Below, in pieces: positions 1-8,532 of a stretch of 64,000 nucleotides of DNA. The translations under genes and the position numbers were made by a program. Source of the stretch: Achromobacter sp. UMC71 (GTDB lineage Bacteria > Pseudomonadota > Gammaproteobacteria > Burkholderiales > Burkholderiaceae_B); assembly GCF_014170305.1 (NCBI RefSeq), contig NZ_LZZT01000028.1, positions 83,573 to 147,572 on the forward strand, read 5' to 3'. Numbering within the stretch: the stretch's first letter is position 1; every line of letters starts with the position of its first letter. The notes below the pieces were generated by a model. That model ran no database searches. It worked only from the letters and a program-made list of their open reading frames with translations, and was not told where the DNA came from.

Positions 1-1347
1 CTGCGCGCTGATGCCTGGATACTCCAGGGTTTCATTCAATGTGCCGGCCACACCCGGCCCGGATAGCCGGAAGACCAGCGCCGCCAACGCCCCCAGCAAA
101 GTGATGCCCAGCGCATTGCCCAGTTCGTTGCTGGTTTCGGCGATCGATCCCGCGGCCCCCGCGCGTGCGGCAGGTACCGCCGATACCGCGATCTCGGCCA
201 CCAGGCTGAAGGACAGGCCGTAACCAACCCCTGCCAGCACGGTGGAAGCCACGAAGGCAAGGGCGCCCGCCTCGGTCGTCGTGAACAACAGCAGGAATAC
301 CCCGGCGCTGATCAGCAGATGGGTCGCCACCAACGCGGCCCGGCGGCCGAGGCGCTCGACGATGCGGCTCGTGCCCACGCAGGTAGCCGTCAGTACCGCC
401 GCGCCGGGCAAGGTCAGCAAGGCCGCCGTGAACACCTCGTAGCCCAGCACCGATTGCAGGTAAATGCCTGACAGATAGCCCGCCGCAGACCAGACCACCA
501 GCGACAGCAGCCCTGTCAGGATGGCGAGCGAAAAGACGCGGTCCTTGAACAACGCCAGGTCCAGCAACGGGTACGGCAGCCGCGTCTGCCTGCGCAGGAA
601 CAGCGCCAGCGCCAGAACGCCTGCGATGCCCGCCACAAACTGCCCCGCCGCGAAACCCGCCGCTGCCGCGCGCTTGATCGAGTAGGTGAACAGCAGGATG
701 CCGGCAAAGGACAGCAACAGACTCGGCACGTCGATCTGCCCGTAACGCGCGGCGCGCACTTCACGCAGCAGGAACGGCGCGGCCAGCAGGAACGCCAGCA
801 CCACAGGCACGTTGATCAGGAACACAGCGCCCCACTCGAAGCGCTGCAGCAACAGCCCGCCGATCAATGGCCCGATCGCGAACCCCGCCGCGAACGTCGC
901 CGCAAAAATACCGATGGCCTGGGCCCGCTGGCGCGGCTCCGGGTACAGGGCGCTGACGATGGCCAGCCCCGACGGCAGCAACGTCGCCCCGCCCACCCCC
1001 ATCAGGCCCCGGCACGCGATCAACTGCGCGGGCGTCGCCGCGTACGCCGCGCCCAGCGACCCCAGGCCGAATACCAGGGCCCCGCCCATCATCAGCCTCA
1101 GCCGGCCGTAGCGGTCGCCGATATTGCCGAAAGCGATCAGCAGCGACCCGACGACATAGCCGTAGACGTCGAGCATCCAGAGCGCCTGATCCGCCGTTGG
1201 TGACAGCATCGCCGTCACCCGCGGCATGGCCAGGTACAGCACGGATCCGTCCATCGCCACCAGCAGCACCAGCGCGAGAACGGTCAATAGCCCCAGCCAT
1301 GCCTTGCGGCCGGTGGAGTGCGAAGAAGAAAGCGTATCGGTATTCAT
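1..1347 (-). CDS. MFS drug efflux transporter, DHA2 (QacA/SmvA-like), C-terminus cut by window edge
   Basis: Reading from ATG at 1347 the frame stays open to base 1, so 449 codons are present and the stop lies outside the window. The protein has the features of proton-driven 14-helix multidrug exporters of the inner membrane: the acidic TM1 motif (LVAMDGSVLYLAMP, about residues 29-42), and loop motif A (GNIGDRYGRLRLMM) after TM2, followed by regular hydrophobic segments to the edge. The phrase LWMLDVYGYVVGSLL matches the QacA/SmvA branch, which exports cationic biocides; the substrate here is inferred, not shown. It is divergent from a TetR gene across a 98-bp gap with a strong inverted repeat, so it is very probably the repressed target. 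No good Shine-Dalgarno precedes the ATG. Confidence 0.85.
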   Translation of the reverse strand, partial: MNTDTLSSSHSTGRKAWLGLLTVLALVLLVAMDGSVLYLAMPRVTAMLSPTADQALWMLDVYGYVVGSLLIAFGNIGDRYGRLRLMMGGALVFGLGSLGAAYAATPAQLIACRGLMGVGGATLLPSGLAIVSALYPEPRQRAQAIGIFAATFAAGFAIGPLIGGLLLQRFEWGAVFLINVPVVLAFLLAAPFLLREVRAARYGQIDVPSLLLSFAGILLFTYSIKRAAAAGFAAGQFVAGIAGVLALALFLRRQTRLPYPLLDLALFKDRVFSLAILTGLLSLVVWSAAGYLSGIYLQSVLGYEVFTAALLTLPGAAVLTATCVGTSRIVERLGRRAALVATHLLISAGVFLLLFTTTEAGALAFVASTVLAGVGYGLSFSLVAEIAVSAVPAARAGAAGSIAETSNELGNALGITLLGALAALVFRLSGPGVAGTLNETLEYPGISAQ

Positions 1348-1396
1348 GGTCGTAGGCTCGCTATCAGCCACCCGGTTGCCTGCCAGGCGGCGGCTT

Positions 1397-1442
1397 TATA
1401 TACTAAAGGTACATACTAACCGTAACTTACCTTTGGTATATA
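1397..1442. promoter_or_regulatory. Operator between TetR gene and efflux gene
   Basis: Two 15-bp arms (1397-1411 TATATACTAAAGGTA and 1428-1442 TACCTTTGGTATATA) are inverted repeats with one mismatch, separated by 16 bp. It lies between the divergent starts at 1347 and 1446. This is the expected position and symmetry for TetR-family autoregulation and repression of the pump. The right arm ends three bases before the regulator's ATG. Confidence 0.75.
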
Positions 1443-1445
1443 GCG

Positions 1446-2063
1446 ATGTCAAGCCCGTCGAAATCCCCTGCCGCCCAACCCGGCCCGCCGCGCCGCCGCC
1501 TGACCCGCGACGAGCGCCTGCGCCAATTGCTGGACGTGTCATGGCAACTGATCCGCGCCGAAGGCACCGACGCGCTGACCCTGGGGCGCCTGGCCGAAGA
1601 AGCCGGCGTCACCAAACCCGTCGTCTACGACCATTTCGGCACCCGCAACGGCCTGCTGGCCGTCCTGTACCAGGACTTCGACGTCCGCCAGACCGCCCTC
1701 ATCGACGCCGCCATCGCCGCCAGCCAACCCACCCTGGCCGACAAGGCCAGCGTCATCGCGTCCAGCTACGTCAACTGCGTCCTGACCCAGGGCCGCGAAA
1801 TCCCCGGCGTCCTCGCCGCCCTGGACGGCGCCCCCGAGCTGGCCGCCATCAAGCACCAGTACCAGCAAGCCTTCATCGAAAAGTGCCAACGCATCCTGGC
1901 CCCCTACGCCGGCTCGCAAGGGGTGTCGCCCGCCAGCCTGTGGGCCATGCTGGGCGCAGCCGACGCCCTATCCCAGGCCGCCATCAAGGGGGATATCAGT
2001 GAATCCGAGGCACAGGAAGAACTACGCGAAACCATCCTGGCGATGGTCAAGCGCAGCAAGTGA
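1446..2063 (+). CDS. TetR family transcriptional regulator
   Basis: A 205-residue protein, normal for TetR regulators. The N-terminal helix-turn-helix lies at about residues 44-64 (LTLGRLAEEAGVTKPVVYDHF), where the VTKPVVYDHFGTRNGLL stretch is the classic recognition helix and following turn. The C-terminal part is helical and would bind ligand and dimerise. It very probably represses the divergent efflux pump and itself through the inverted repeat at 1397-1442. The first Met is only three bases past the operator and there is no ribosome-binding site in front of it; the next Met is far inside the domain, so the mRNA may be leaderless or nearly so. Confidence 0.9.
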   Translation: MSSPSKSPAAQPGPPRRRLTRDERLRQLLDVSWQLIRAEGTDALTLGRLAEEAGVTKPVVYDHFGTRNGLLAVLYQDFDVRQTALIDAAIAASQPTLADKASVIASSYVNCVLTQGREIPGVLAALDGAPELAAIKHQYQQAFIEKCQRILAPYAGSQGVSPASLWAMLGAADALSQAAIKGDISESEAQEELRETILAMVKRSK

Positions 2064-2140
2064 CACCGCGATGATGCCGTCACCCGTCAGCGCATAGGTA
2101 CAGGTACGCAAACGGACCCCCGCGAGCCAAAGAATCAAAC

Positions 2141-2215
2141 AAGCGGGACAGCAGGAAAACGGGGAAAGCGGGAAGCGAGGAAACCAGGAAGCGGGAGAAG
2201 CAGGGGAAACAGGGG
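2141..2215. repeat. Purine-rich degenerate repeat tract
   Basis: About 75 bp downstream of the TetR gene are overwhelmingly G and A, built from loose copies of AGGAAAC, AAGCGGGA and GGGGAAA. No coding frame explains it. It is part of the 540-bp gene-free gap 2064-2603, which otherwise holds the hairpin at 2326-2360 and the inverted repeat at 2424-2587. Confidence 0.5.
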
Positions 2216-2325
2216 CCCCCTACTACGCGACGCGAGAAGCGCCCAGAGCGCCAACACAGTCACCAAAAAAACACCCCGCGGGCAATCGCGCAGCGCCCAC
2301 CATCACGACGCAGCACAACGCCAAA

Positions 2326-2360
2326 GCCCCACAAGGCCGCCCGCGCGGCCGGCCTGGGGC
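2326..2360. other. Composite hairpin in gene-free gap
   Basis: GCCCCA (2326-2331) pairs with TGGGGC (2355-2360) around an inner GGCCGC/GCGGCC stem (2335-2340 with 2345-2350, loop CCGC). There is no T-run on either side, so it is not a textbook terminator; it could still end transcription of the TetR gene or be a structured RNA part. Confidence 0.4.
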
Positions 2361-2423
2361 GAGCGACGCAAACCTCTCACCCCGCCCCTCGGTCTAGCGG
2401 CGCCTCATGCCTCGAATTCGGTA

Positions 2424-2587
2424 GCTCGGCGCGGGTTGCGCCCATGCGGGGCGCGCCGTCGATGCGCCCGAGGGAATCTGAAGGGAAGGCCGTAGGCCTG
2501 GACGAAGATGACGAGGGGCAAGTCCGGAGCGAAGGCTCCGGACCGCAATCGTTGGCGCGCCCCGCATGGGCGCAACCCGCGCCGAGC
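2424..2587. repeat. 34-bp perfect inverted repeat element with internal hairpins
   Basis: Bases 2424-2457 and 2554-2587 are exact reverse complements over 34 bp, separated by 96 bp. The spacer contains another perfect hairpin (GTCCGGAGC at 2522-2530, loop GAAG, GCTCCGGAC at 2535-2543) and a smaller AGGCC/GGCCT one. The flanks show further imperfect pairing (GGTAG on the left, GGCCTAC on the right). No transposase is present. The whole could fold as one long branched RNA or cruciform, or be a small non-autonomous repeat. It abuts the 3' end of the transglycosylase gene. Confidence 0.65.
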
Positions 2588-2603
2588 GGCCTACGAAGTC
2601 AAA

Positions 2604-3422
2604 TCAATCCCGAGCCAAAGCAATCCCGGAAGCCAACGCCAACCGCCGCCGCTCCGCCTGCACCTTGGCCCCATATCCATTGTCATCCGGCCCCGTGGAC
2701 CCGACATAACAAGCCAACCCGCCATCCACCGATCCGCGCCGGTTGATGCAATCGCGCAGGATCGTCGCCCCGACGGCGATATTGGCGCCCGGGTCCAGCG
2801 GATTCTTGCCCACGGCATCGAACTTGTCCTGATGCACGCTGGTCATTACCTGCATCAGCCCTTGCGCCCCCACGTGGCTTTCAGCCAGCGGGTTATAGCG
2901 GGACTCGATCGCGATCACCGCCAGCAGCAGCAGCGGATCCAGCTTCTTTTCGCGGCCGACCTTGTAGACGGTATTGAGCAACGGACCGGTCGCGTCATAC
3001 GCGACCTTGTATTTGCGCGAAATGTAATTGCGCAGCGCTTCCGCCTGCGGGCCGGTCGCCACCATGGCGGGCTTGGGGGGCGCGGCGGGCGCGGCGCGGG
3101 CAGGCCCCAGCATGCCGGTCGCATTGCTGGAAGGCGCGGTAGGTACGGCCATGGCAATCGCCGACGAGGTGTCGACGCCAAACTCGGACCCGGTGTCGGA
3201 TTCGACATCGGTCTGCATGGATGAAGGCGCTAGGGCGGTCAACAAGGCTTTGTGCACTTGCAATGCCTGGTCGCGCAAACCGGGCAGGGCGAATCCCATG
3301 CTTACCGTCACAATCACCGCGATGCCCAGATAGACGGAGCAGATGCGCAGGGATTCGGCAAGATATTGGTGCACTCCTTGGGCCATGTTCCTGAACAGGC
3401 TGGCCACTGACGCATCGGGCAT
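2604..3422 (-). CDS. Membrane-anchored lytic transglycosylase (SLT domain)
   Basis: A 272-residue protein with one N-terminal membrane segment (about residues 28-48) and a variable, Ala/Pro-rich linker, followed by a C-terminal SLT lysozyme-like domain. The catalytic Glu is E173 in the family motif AIESRYNP, followed by the typical GAQGLMQV. Such enzymes cleave the glycan strands of peptidoglycan in the periplasm with anhydro-muropeptide formation. The start at 3422 is supported by AGGAGG seven bases upstream on the minus strand. The gene is divergent from ubiD with about 30 bp between the starts. A role in wall remodelling or in assembling an envelope machine cannot be separated from sequence. 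Confidence 0.85.
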   Translation of the reverse strand: MPDASVASLFRNMAQGVHQYLAESLRICSVYLGIAVIVTVSMGFALPGLRDQALQVHKALLTALAPSSMQTDVESDTGSEFGVDTSSAIAMAVPTAPSSNATGMLGPARAAPAAPPKPAMVATGPQAEALRNYISRKYKVAYDATGPLLNTVYKVGREKKLDPLLLLAVIAIESRYNPLAESHVGAQGLMQVMTSVHQDKFDAVGKNPLDPGANIAVGATILRDCINRRGSVDGGLACYVGSTGPDDNGYGAKVQAERRRLALASGIALARD

Positions 3423-3452
3423 AAAACCTCCTGCGTTAAAAAGAGGGAGTCA

Positions 3453-5048
3453 ATGTTAACCTCTCTTTCTCCCCAAAATGTAACCAAATCGCCGGGATCT
3501 GTAGTGAAATACCGCGACCTTAGAGACTTCCTCGCTCAACTCGAACGCATGGGCGAGCTCAAACGCATCGCCGCGCCCGTCTCCACGCACCTGGAAATGA
3601 CCGAAATTTCCGACCGCGTGCTGCGCGCCGAGGGCCCCGCCCTGCTGTTCGAAAACGCCATGCACGACGGCAAGCCGGCCGAGATGCCGGTGCTGGCCAA
3701 CCTGTTCGGCACGCCCTCGCGCGTGGCCCGCGGCATGGGCGCCGACAACGTCAGCGCCTTGCGCGATATCGGCGAACTGCTGGCGTCCCTGCGCGAACCC
3801 GAAGCCCCCAAGGGCTTGCGCGACGCCCTGGCCAAGGTCTCGATGCTGAAATCGGCTTTGTGGGACATGAGCCCCAAGAACGTCAAGAGCCCCGCCTGCC
3901 AGGAAATCGTCTGGGAAGGCAAGGACGTGGACCTGACGCGCCTGCCCATCCAGACCTGCTGGCCCGGCGACGTGGCGCCGCTGCTGACCTGGGGCCTGGT
4001 GATCACGCGCGGCCCGAATGCCAAGCGCCAGAACCTGGGCATCTACCGCCAGCAATTGCTAGGGCCCAACAAGCTGATCATGCGCTGGCTGTCGCACCGC
4101 GGCGGCGCGCTCGATTTCCGCGACCACGCGCTGGCACACCCGGGCACGCCCTTCCCCATCGCCGTGGCGCTGGGCGCCGACCCGGCCACCACCCTGGGCG
4201 CGGTCACCCCGGTACCGGACAGCCTGTCCGAATACCAGTTCGCCGGGCTGCTGCGCGGCTCGCGCACGGAAGTCGCGCAGGCGCTGGGCAGCAACCTGTC
4301 GGTGCCGGCCTGGGCCGAAATCGTGCTGGAAGGCCACCTGCTGCCCTCGTCCGACCCCAGGGCCATCGCCCCCACCGTGCCCGACGGCGTCAACCCGCCG
4401 CCCGACACCGGCTACGAAATGGCGCTGGAAGGCCCCTACGGCGACCACACCGGCTACTACAACGAACAAGACTGGTTCCCGGTGTTCACGGTCGAGCGCA
4501 TCACCATGCGCCGCAACCCGATCTACCACTCGACCTACACCGGCAAGCCGCCCGACGAGCCTGCCGTGCTGGGCGTGGCGCTCAATGAAGTCTTCGTGCC
4601 GCTGCTGCGCCGCCAGTTGCCCGAGATCGTGGACTTCTACCTGCCGCCCGAAGGCTGCAGCTACCGCCTGGCCGTGGTGTCGATCCGCAAGCAGTATGCC
4701 GGACACGCCAAGCGCGTGATGTTCGGCCTGTGGAGCATCCTGCGCCAGTTCATGTACACCAAGTTCATCGTGGTGGTGGACGAAGACATCAACCCGCGCG
4801 ACTGGAAAGAAGTGGTGTGGGCCATGACCACCCGCATGGATCCGGTGCGCGACACGCTGCTGGTCGAGAACACGCCCATCGACTACCTGGATTTCGCTTC
4901 GCCCGTGTCCGGCCTGGGCGGCAAGATGGGCCTGGATGCCACCAACAAGTGGCCCGGCGAAACCCAGCGCGAATGGGGCACCCCCATCGCCATGGATGCC
5001 GACGTCAAGAAGCGCGTGGACGACATCTGGGGCCAACTGGGCCTGTAG
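3453..5048 (+). CDS. ubiD: 4-hydroxy-3-polyprenylbenzoate decarboxylase UbiD
   Basis: UbiD removes the carboxyl group of polyprenyl-hydroxybenzoate in ubiquinone synthesis, using prenylated FMN made by UbiX. The protein aligns from [21 protein letters not shown], the usual UbiD N-terminus, through the conserved core ([41 protein letters not shown]) to the C-terminus. Two starts are possible. ATG 3453 gives 531 residues and has GAGGGAG just upstream; GTG 3504 gives 514 residues and matches the family N-terminus (V/M-KYRDL) but has a weaker ribosome site. It is convergent with the gene on the minus strand (18 bp between stops). ubiX is not in the window. Confidence 0.93.
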   Translation: MLTSLSPQNVTKSPGSVVKYRDLRDFLAQLERMGELKRIAAPVSTHLEMTEISDRVLRAEGPALLFENAMHDGKPAEMPVLANLFGTPSRVARGMGADNVSALRDIGELLASLREPEAPKGLRDALAKVSMLKSALWDMSPKNVKSPACQEIVWEGKDVDLTRLPIQTCWPGDVAPLLTWGLVITRGPNAKRQNLGIYRQQLLGPNKLIMRWLSHRGGALDFRDHALAHPGTPFPIAVALGADPATTLGAVTPVPDSLSEYQFAGLLRGSRTEVAQALGSNLSVPAWAEIVLEGHLLPSSDPRAIAPTVPDGVNPPPDTGYEMALEGPYGDHTGYYNEQDWFPVFTVERITMRRNPIYHSTYTGKPPDEPAVLGVALNEVFVPLLRRQLPEIVDFYLPPEGCSYRLAVVSIRKQYAGHAKRVMFGLWSILRQFMYTKFIVVVDEDINPRDWKEVVWAMTTRMDPVRDTLLVENTPIDYLDFASPVSGLGGKMGLDATNKWPGETQREWGTPIAMDADVKKRVDDIWGQLGL

Positions 5049-5066
5049 GCGCCGAGCTGGCGGGCC

Positions 5067-6299
5067 TCAGCCCGGCAACAAGGTGTCCATGCGGCGCGGC
5101 CGTTTCGCCTTGGGCCGGTCACTGCCCGGCGTGGCCGCCGGCGCCGCCGGCTGATACGGAATCACATCGTCGCGCCGCAATGCGGCGCAGCCGGCGCCGC
5201 GCGCCTGCCCCGGCAACGGGCTGGCGCGCTGACACACCAGCAGCACGCCGCCCAGCGCAAAACGCTGATAGGCGCGCACCGCCTGCCCGCCCCGCACCGG
5301 CATCAGCGCCAGGCCTGCCGCGCTGACCGCCGCGGCCGCTTCCGGCTTGACCATCAGGTAGTGCTGCGGCGCCGTGCGATACACGCCCATCGGCTTGAGG
5401 ACCCATTGCACCAGGCTGCCATAGTTGCCCGCCAGCAGCGCCACCACCACGAACACCACCACGGTCCACGCCGTCATCTTGCCGCTCTTGCCGGCATTGG
5501 CCGGCGCGGACAACAGCGCCAGCACCGGCAGGAAACTCAACCCGAACGTCAGGCCCAGCACGATCAACAAGGCAAATCCTGACCCCATCTCGCCCGCCAA
5601 CGGCTCCAGCAGCGCCACCAGGATCAGGAACGGCGCGAGGCTCATCACCATCATCGCTCCCGCCAGACCCAGCGTCGCGCCAAGCACCCGCCAGAAACCC
5701 GTGGCGTCATCGCGCCACTCCCGCGTCAAGCGCTTGCGCGTCCACACCGCGGCCAGCGCCAACACCGCCAGGGCAAGTGCACTGCCCGCCGCCATGCAGG
5801 CCGCCACGCCAGCCCCGGGGACCCAGCGCTCGGCGGTATCGGCCAGGTAGCGCACCCCCGCCAATGCCGCCAGCCAGCACCCCGTGGTCAACCACGCTAG
5901 CCGGGTCGAGATAGTGAAGCGCGCCCCGCGGGCCGCGCGAGCCACCATATCCGCGCGCATGCCGCTGAAAAACGTCAGCGCCGGCGAGACGATCAGCAAC
6001 GTGGTCACCAGGCAGCCGAGCAGCCCGGCGGCCAGCAGCACACCCAACCCGCTCCAGGACACCACCGCCTCCAGGAACAGGCTTTCCCAGCCGGCGTCGT
6101 ACAGATGCAGCCAGACGCCACCGGCCGGCAGCACCAGCCACAGCGGCAACAGTTTCCACATCACGTCCAACGCCTCACGGCACAGCCCCAGGCGGCTGGC
6201 CAGGGTCCTCCCGCTGCCGCCGCCGTCCGCGACGCAGGCCGGCGGGGGCGGCCGGCGCCAGGGACGAACGGGGGGCTGTATACGAGGAGCGCGGGACAT
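5067..6299 (-). CDS. Multi-spanning membrane protein of unknown function
   Basis: A 410-residue protein that I do not recognise. It has about seven to nine hydrophobic helices between residues 47 and 285 (for example LLPLWLVLPAGGVWL, MMVMSLAPFLILVALL, TAWTVVVFVVVALLAG), then a soluble C-terminal domain of about 120 residues that ends in a basic tail. The first 45 residues are Pro/Arg-rich and could be untranslated: Met-47 (6161) is an alternative start just before TM1. The ATG at 6299 has only an AGG-type ribosome site. It stands alone between ubiD (convergent) and the terminator of the next minus-strand operon. Confidence 0.6.
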   Translation of the reverse strand: MSRAPRIQPPVRPWRRPPPPACVADGGGSGRTLASRLGLCREALDVMWKLLPLWLVLPAGGVWLHLYDAGWESLFLEAVVSWSGLGVLLAAGLLGCLVTTLLIVSPALTFFSGMRADMVARAARGARFTISTRLAWLTTGCWLAALAGVRYLADTAERWVPGAGVAACMAAGSALALAVLALAAVWTRKRLTREWRDDATGFWRVLGATLGLAGAMMVMSLAPFLILVALLEPLAGEMGSGFALLIVLGLTFGLSFLPVLALLSAPANAGKSGKMTAWTVVVFVVVALLAGNYGSLVQWVLKPMGVYRTAPQHYLMVKPEAAAAVSAAGLALMPVRGGQAVRAYQRFALGGVLLVCQRASPLPGQARGAGCAALRRDDVIPYQPAAPAATPGSDRPKAKRPRRMDTLLPG

Positions 6300-6366
6300 G
6301 TCCTGACCTATTTGAGAATTGGACGCATTTTATTTCAAATTCGGGGACGGAAAGATCCCATCGTCC

Positions 6367-6397
6367 AAAAAGAAACCCCGCCGGTCAGGGCGGGGTT
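6367..6397 (-). terminator. Intrinsic terminator of the yqjDEK-like operon
   Basis: Stem AACCCCGCC (6374-6382) and GGCGGGGTT (6389-6397), loop GGTCAG. Read on the minus strand, the stem is followed by a five-U run. It lies 23 bp past the stop of the last gene of the minus-strand trio. Confidence 0.8.
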
Positions 6398-6419
6398 CGA
6401 GGGTGCGGACGCAACGGGT

Positions 6420-6776
6420 TCAGCGGTTGTCGTCGTCCTGGCGTGAGTCCTGCCAGAGCTTGAACAATTGCCAGCCCACCAGCGCGCCGCCGGCCAGCTT
6501 GAGCAGCTTGGACTTCTTGCCGCCGCGCATGAACAGGGCGGACACCGACGAGCTGATCAGCGGATACCGCCGCGCCAGGCCGATGGCCTGCATGGCCCAG
6601 CGCGATGCGCCGCCCGAAGACAGGCCCGGCAGCATGCTCTTGAACAGGGCCGCCGGCTCGAGCTTGCGCCCGGCCGACACGATGCCCTGGGCAAGGGATT
6701 CGCGTTCGATCGCGGCGCGTGCGCGCAGCAGTTCGATGCGCACGGCGCGGTCGACGTCGGGAGATCTTTTCGTCAT
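6420..6776 (-). CDS. YqjK-like protein
   Basis: A 118-residue protein with a basic N-terminal half, a central amphipathic/hydrophobic part (about residues 60-85) and a short hydrophobic patch (LLKLAGGALVGWQLFKLW) near the C-terminus. Position is the main evidence: it is the third gene after YqjD- and YqjE-type genes, as yqjK is in enterobacteria, 3 bp from the YqjE stop. Its function is not known. Sequence similarity to YqjK is only loose by eye. Confidence 0.6.
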   Translation of the reverse strand: MTKRSPDVDRAVRIELLRARAAIERESLAQGIVSAGRKLEPAALFKSMLPGLSSGGASRWAMQAIGLARRYPLISSSVSALFMRGGKKSKLLKLAGGALVGWQLFKLWQDSRQDDDNR

Positions 6777-6779
6777 GGT

Positions 6780-7193
6780 TCAGCCCTCCTCGCGTCGTCG
6801 CGCCCGGTCATCGTCGTCTTGCGCATCGCGCACGCGTTCGAGCAGTTCCGCATCGCGGCCCAGTTCTTCCAGCGTGGCCGCGAACGGCGTCGGACCATAG
6901 AGCAGCCCGTGGCGCACCACCAGCAGCAGCACGACGCCGACCACCAGGTAGAACGCCGCCAGCAGGCCCAGCGCCAGATAGCGGTCTTCGGTGGGCCAGA
7001 ATGCCACCGCCACGGTGATCGTGAACACCAGCACCGCCAGCGTCAGGAACAGCAAGGCGGCAAAGGCCATGCCCAACAGTTTGAGCAGGCGCGTTTTTTC
7101 GCCGGCCGCTTCAAGCGCCAGCAGTTCCAGGCGCGTGCGCATCAGCCCGACCAGGCTGGACGCCACGCCAAAGACAGATTTTCGTAGACCCAT
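6780..7193 (-). CDS. YqjE / phage-holin superfamily (DUF1469-type) membrane protein
   Basis: A 137-residue protein with an amphipathic N-terminus (SVFGVASSLVGLMRTRLELL) and two membrane helices (about residues 42-65 and 75-100: LGMAFAALLFLTLAVLVFTI, ALGLLAAFYLVVGVVLLLV), then a charged tail. This two-helix layout with a LELLALEAAGEKTRL stretch is typical of the YqjE family, which is associated with the inner membrane and is stress-linked in enterobacteria. It sits between the YqjD- and YqjK-like genes and is probably co-transcribed. It is not a phage lysis gene by context. Confidence 0.75.
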   Translation of the reverse strand: MGLRKSVFGVASSLVGLMRTRLELLALEAAGEKTRLLKLLGMAFAALLFLTLAVLVFTITVAVAFWPTEDRYLALGLLAAFYLVVGVVLLLVVRHGLLYGPTPFAATLEELGRDAELLERVRDAQDDDDRARRREEG

Positions 7194-7262
7194 GGCAGAA
7201 AGGACGCCGGGCGGGAAACGCGGGCAAAACGCCTGCGCCGCCCGCCCGGACGCCCTGCCTTA

Positions 7263-7580
7263 TCAGCGGCGGCTGATCAGCAAGCCGAGCAGCAGGCCGG
7301 TCACGCCTGCGATGCCGATGGCTTGCCAGGGATTGTCGTGCACGTAGTCGTCGGTGGCGCGGGCGGCTTTGCGGCCGCGTTCGAGCACCGCATCCTGCGC
7401 TTCGTAAAGGGCTTCGCGGGTGCGCTTGAGCGAGGTCATGGCGCGTTCACGCAGTTCGGTGGCTTTTTCGCCCGTGCTGCCGGCGGCTTCGCGCAGCAGG
7501 CTTTCAGCGTCGTTCAGGCTGGTCTTGACACTGTCGATGAGTTTTTCTTTTGCGACTTCTTCGGATTTTCTCGTGGCCAT
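7263..7580 (-). CDS. ElaB/YqjD/DUF883 family membrane-anchored protein
   Basis: A 105-residue protein with a long helical, heptad-rich body (residues about 10-70) and one C-terminal membrane anchor (PWQAIGIAGVTGLLLGLLIS) preceded by the family signature DDYVHDNPW. E. coli members ElaB and YqjD are tail-anchored inner-membrane proteins that associate with ribosomes in stationary phase. GGAG precedes the ATG at 7580 on the minus strand. It heads the yqjD-yqjE-yqjK-like operon that ends at the terminator 6367-6397. Confidence 0.88.
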   Translation of the reverse strand: MATRKSEEVAKEKLIDSVKTSLNDAESLLREAAGSTGEKATELRERAMTSLKRTREALYEAQDAVLERGRKAARATDDYVHDNPWQAIGIAGVTGLLLGLLISRR

Positions 7581-7663
7581 GTTTTGAGCTCCTGTTGTGT
7601 GTCTATGACGAAACCATCATACCAGCCACCCCGCGACGGGCCTGGCCGGCTTGCTACCGTGTG

Positions 7664-8395
7664 CTACTTGATTTGCGTAATCTCAACGGCGGACTTCACG
7701 CCGCCCTGGTCGATGTCCTGCTTCATGACCAGATTCACCGCCGGGCAATACCAATCGGTGACCGTGGTGTTCATGCCCGGGATAGGAATGGTCAGGCCTT
7801 GGAAGGTGGCCATGGTGGGATCGGAATTGCGCGTGTAGGAGACGGGGTGGCAAGTCTGCTGGCCCAGCGCCGTGTTGATGGCGGTGGCGCGGCCGACGGT
7901 TTTTTCACCGATGCGCACCGTGGTGCTGGGCTGGCCGCCCACCGGGGCTTCCTTGCCGATTTTCAGGCGGAAGGACGAACCCGGCAGCTTCTGGCCAGGG
8001 TTCAGCTTGCCGTCGTAGGCAAACAGGCCCAGCATGCGCAGATCGAACTGGCCTTCGGAAGGCTTGGGCGCTTCGCCGGCCGTGGCGTACTTCAGGAAGG
8101 TGGCCTGGCCGCCCTTGACGGTCATCAGGTAATCGAGGTTGGACTTGCCCGGCGGCAGGCCCGCGTAGCTGAAGCGGGCCACGCCTTGCACGCGCGCGCG
8201 GCAGTTGTCGCCATTGCTTTTTGTAACCTCGGTGAAGGCCAGGTCGGCGCCCAGCGCGATGTTGCCGGAGCCGGTCAGTTGCACCGCGCCGCCGTCATGC
8301 ATGAACTTCGCGTCGCACACGCCCGCCTGCGCCGCGCCGGCCGCGCCCAGCGCGCCAGCCACAAAAACCAGGGATGCCATTTTTCGCAACGCCAC
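7664..8395 (-). CDS. Exported protein of unknown function
   Basis: From GTG 8395 the product is 243 residues with a signal peptide (VALRKMASLVFVAGALGAAG then AQAG). GTG is chosen because TGGAG lies just upstream; the ATG at 8380 has no ribosome site and would remove the basic n-region. The mature part is a beta-rich periplasmic or outer-membrane-associated domain with four Cys residues (VCDAKF, NCRAR, QTCHPV, WYCPAV), so two disulfides are possible. The ending DQGGVKSAVEITQI and the phrase TDWYCPAVNLVMKQ resemble the DUF3108/DUF3617-like exported proteins only loosely. No function assigned. It is a single gene. Confidence 0.7.
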   Translation of the reverse strand: MALRKMASLVFVAGALGAAGAAQAGVCDAKFMHDGGAVQLTGSGNIALGADLAFTEVTKSNGDNCRARVQGVARFSYAGLPPGKSNLDYLMTVKGGQATFLKYATAGEAPKPSEGQFDLRMLGLFAYDGKLNPGQKLPGSSFRLKIGKEAPVGGQPSTTVRIGEKTVGRATAINTALGQQTCHPVSYTRNSDPTMATFQGLTIPIPGMNTTVTDWYCPAVNLVMKQDIDQGGVKSAVEITQIK

Positions 8396-8532
8396 AAGCC
8401 ACTCCAGTAATCCAGAAAACGCCGCGCGCGCTGCGCGCACGGCTGGCTTGATACTACACCGGTTGCCAAAACCGGCGCATGACCGAACGTGTCAGCGGCA
8501 TGACGCCGACCGGCCCTGCGCCCGCGTCCGGG

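Noticed and set aside
6780..7193. Prophage holin
   Set aside because: The YqjE-type protein falls in the holin-like superfamily but lies in a yqjD-yqjE-yqjK-like stress operon with no phage genes nearby.
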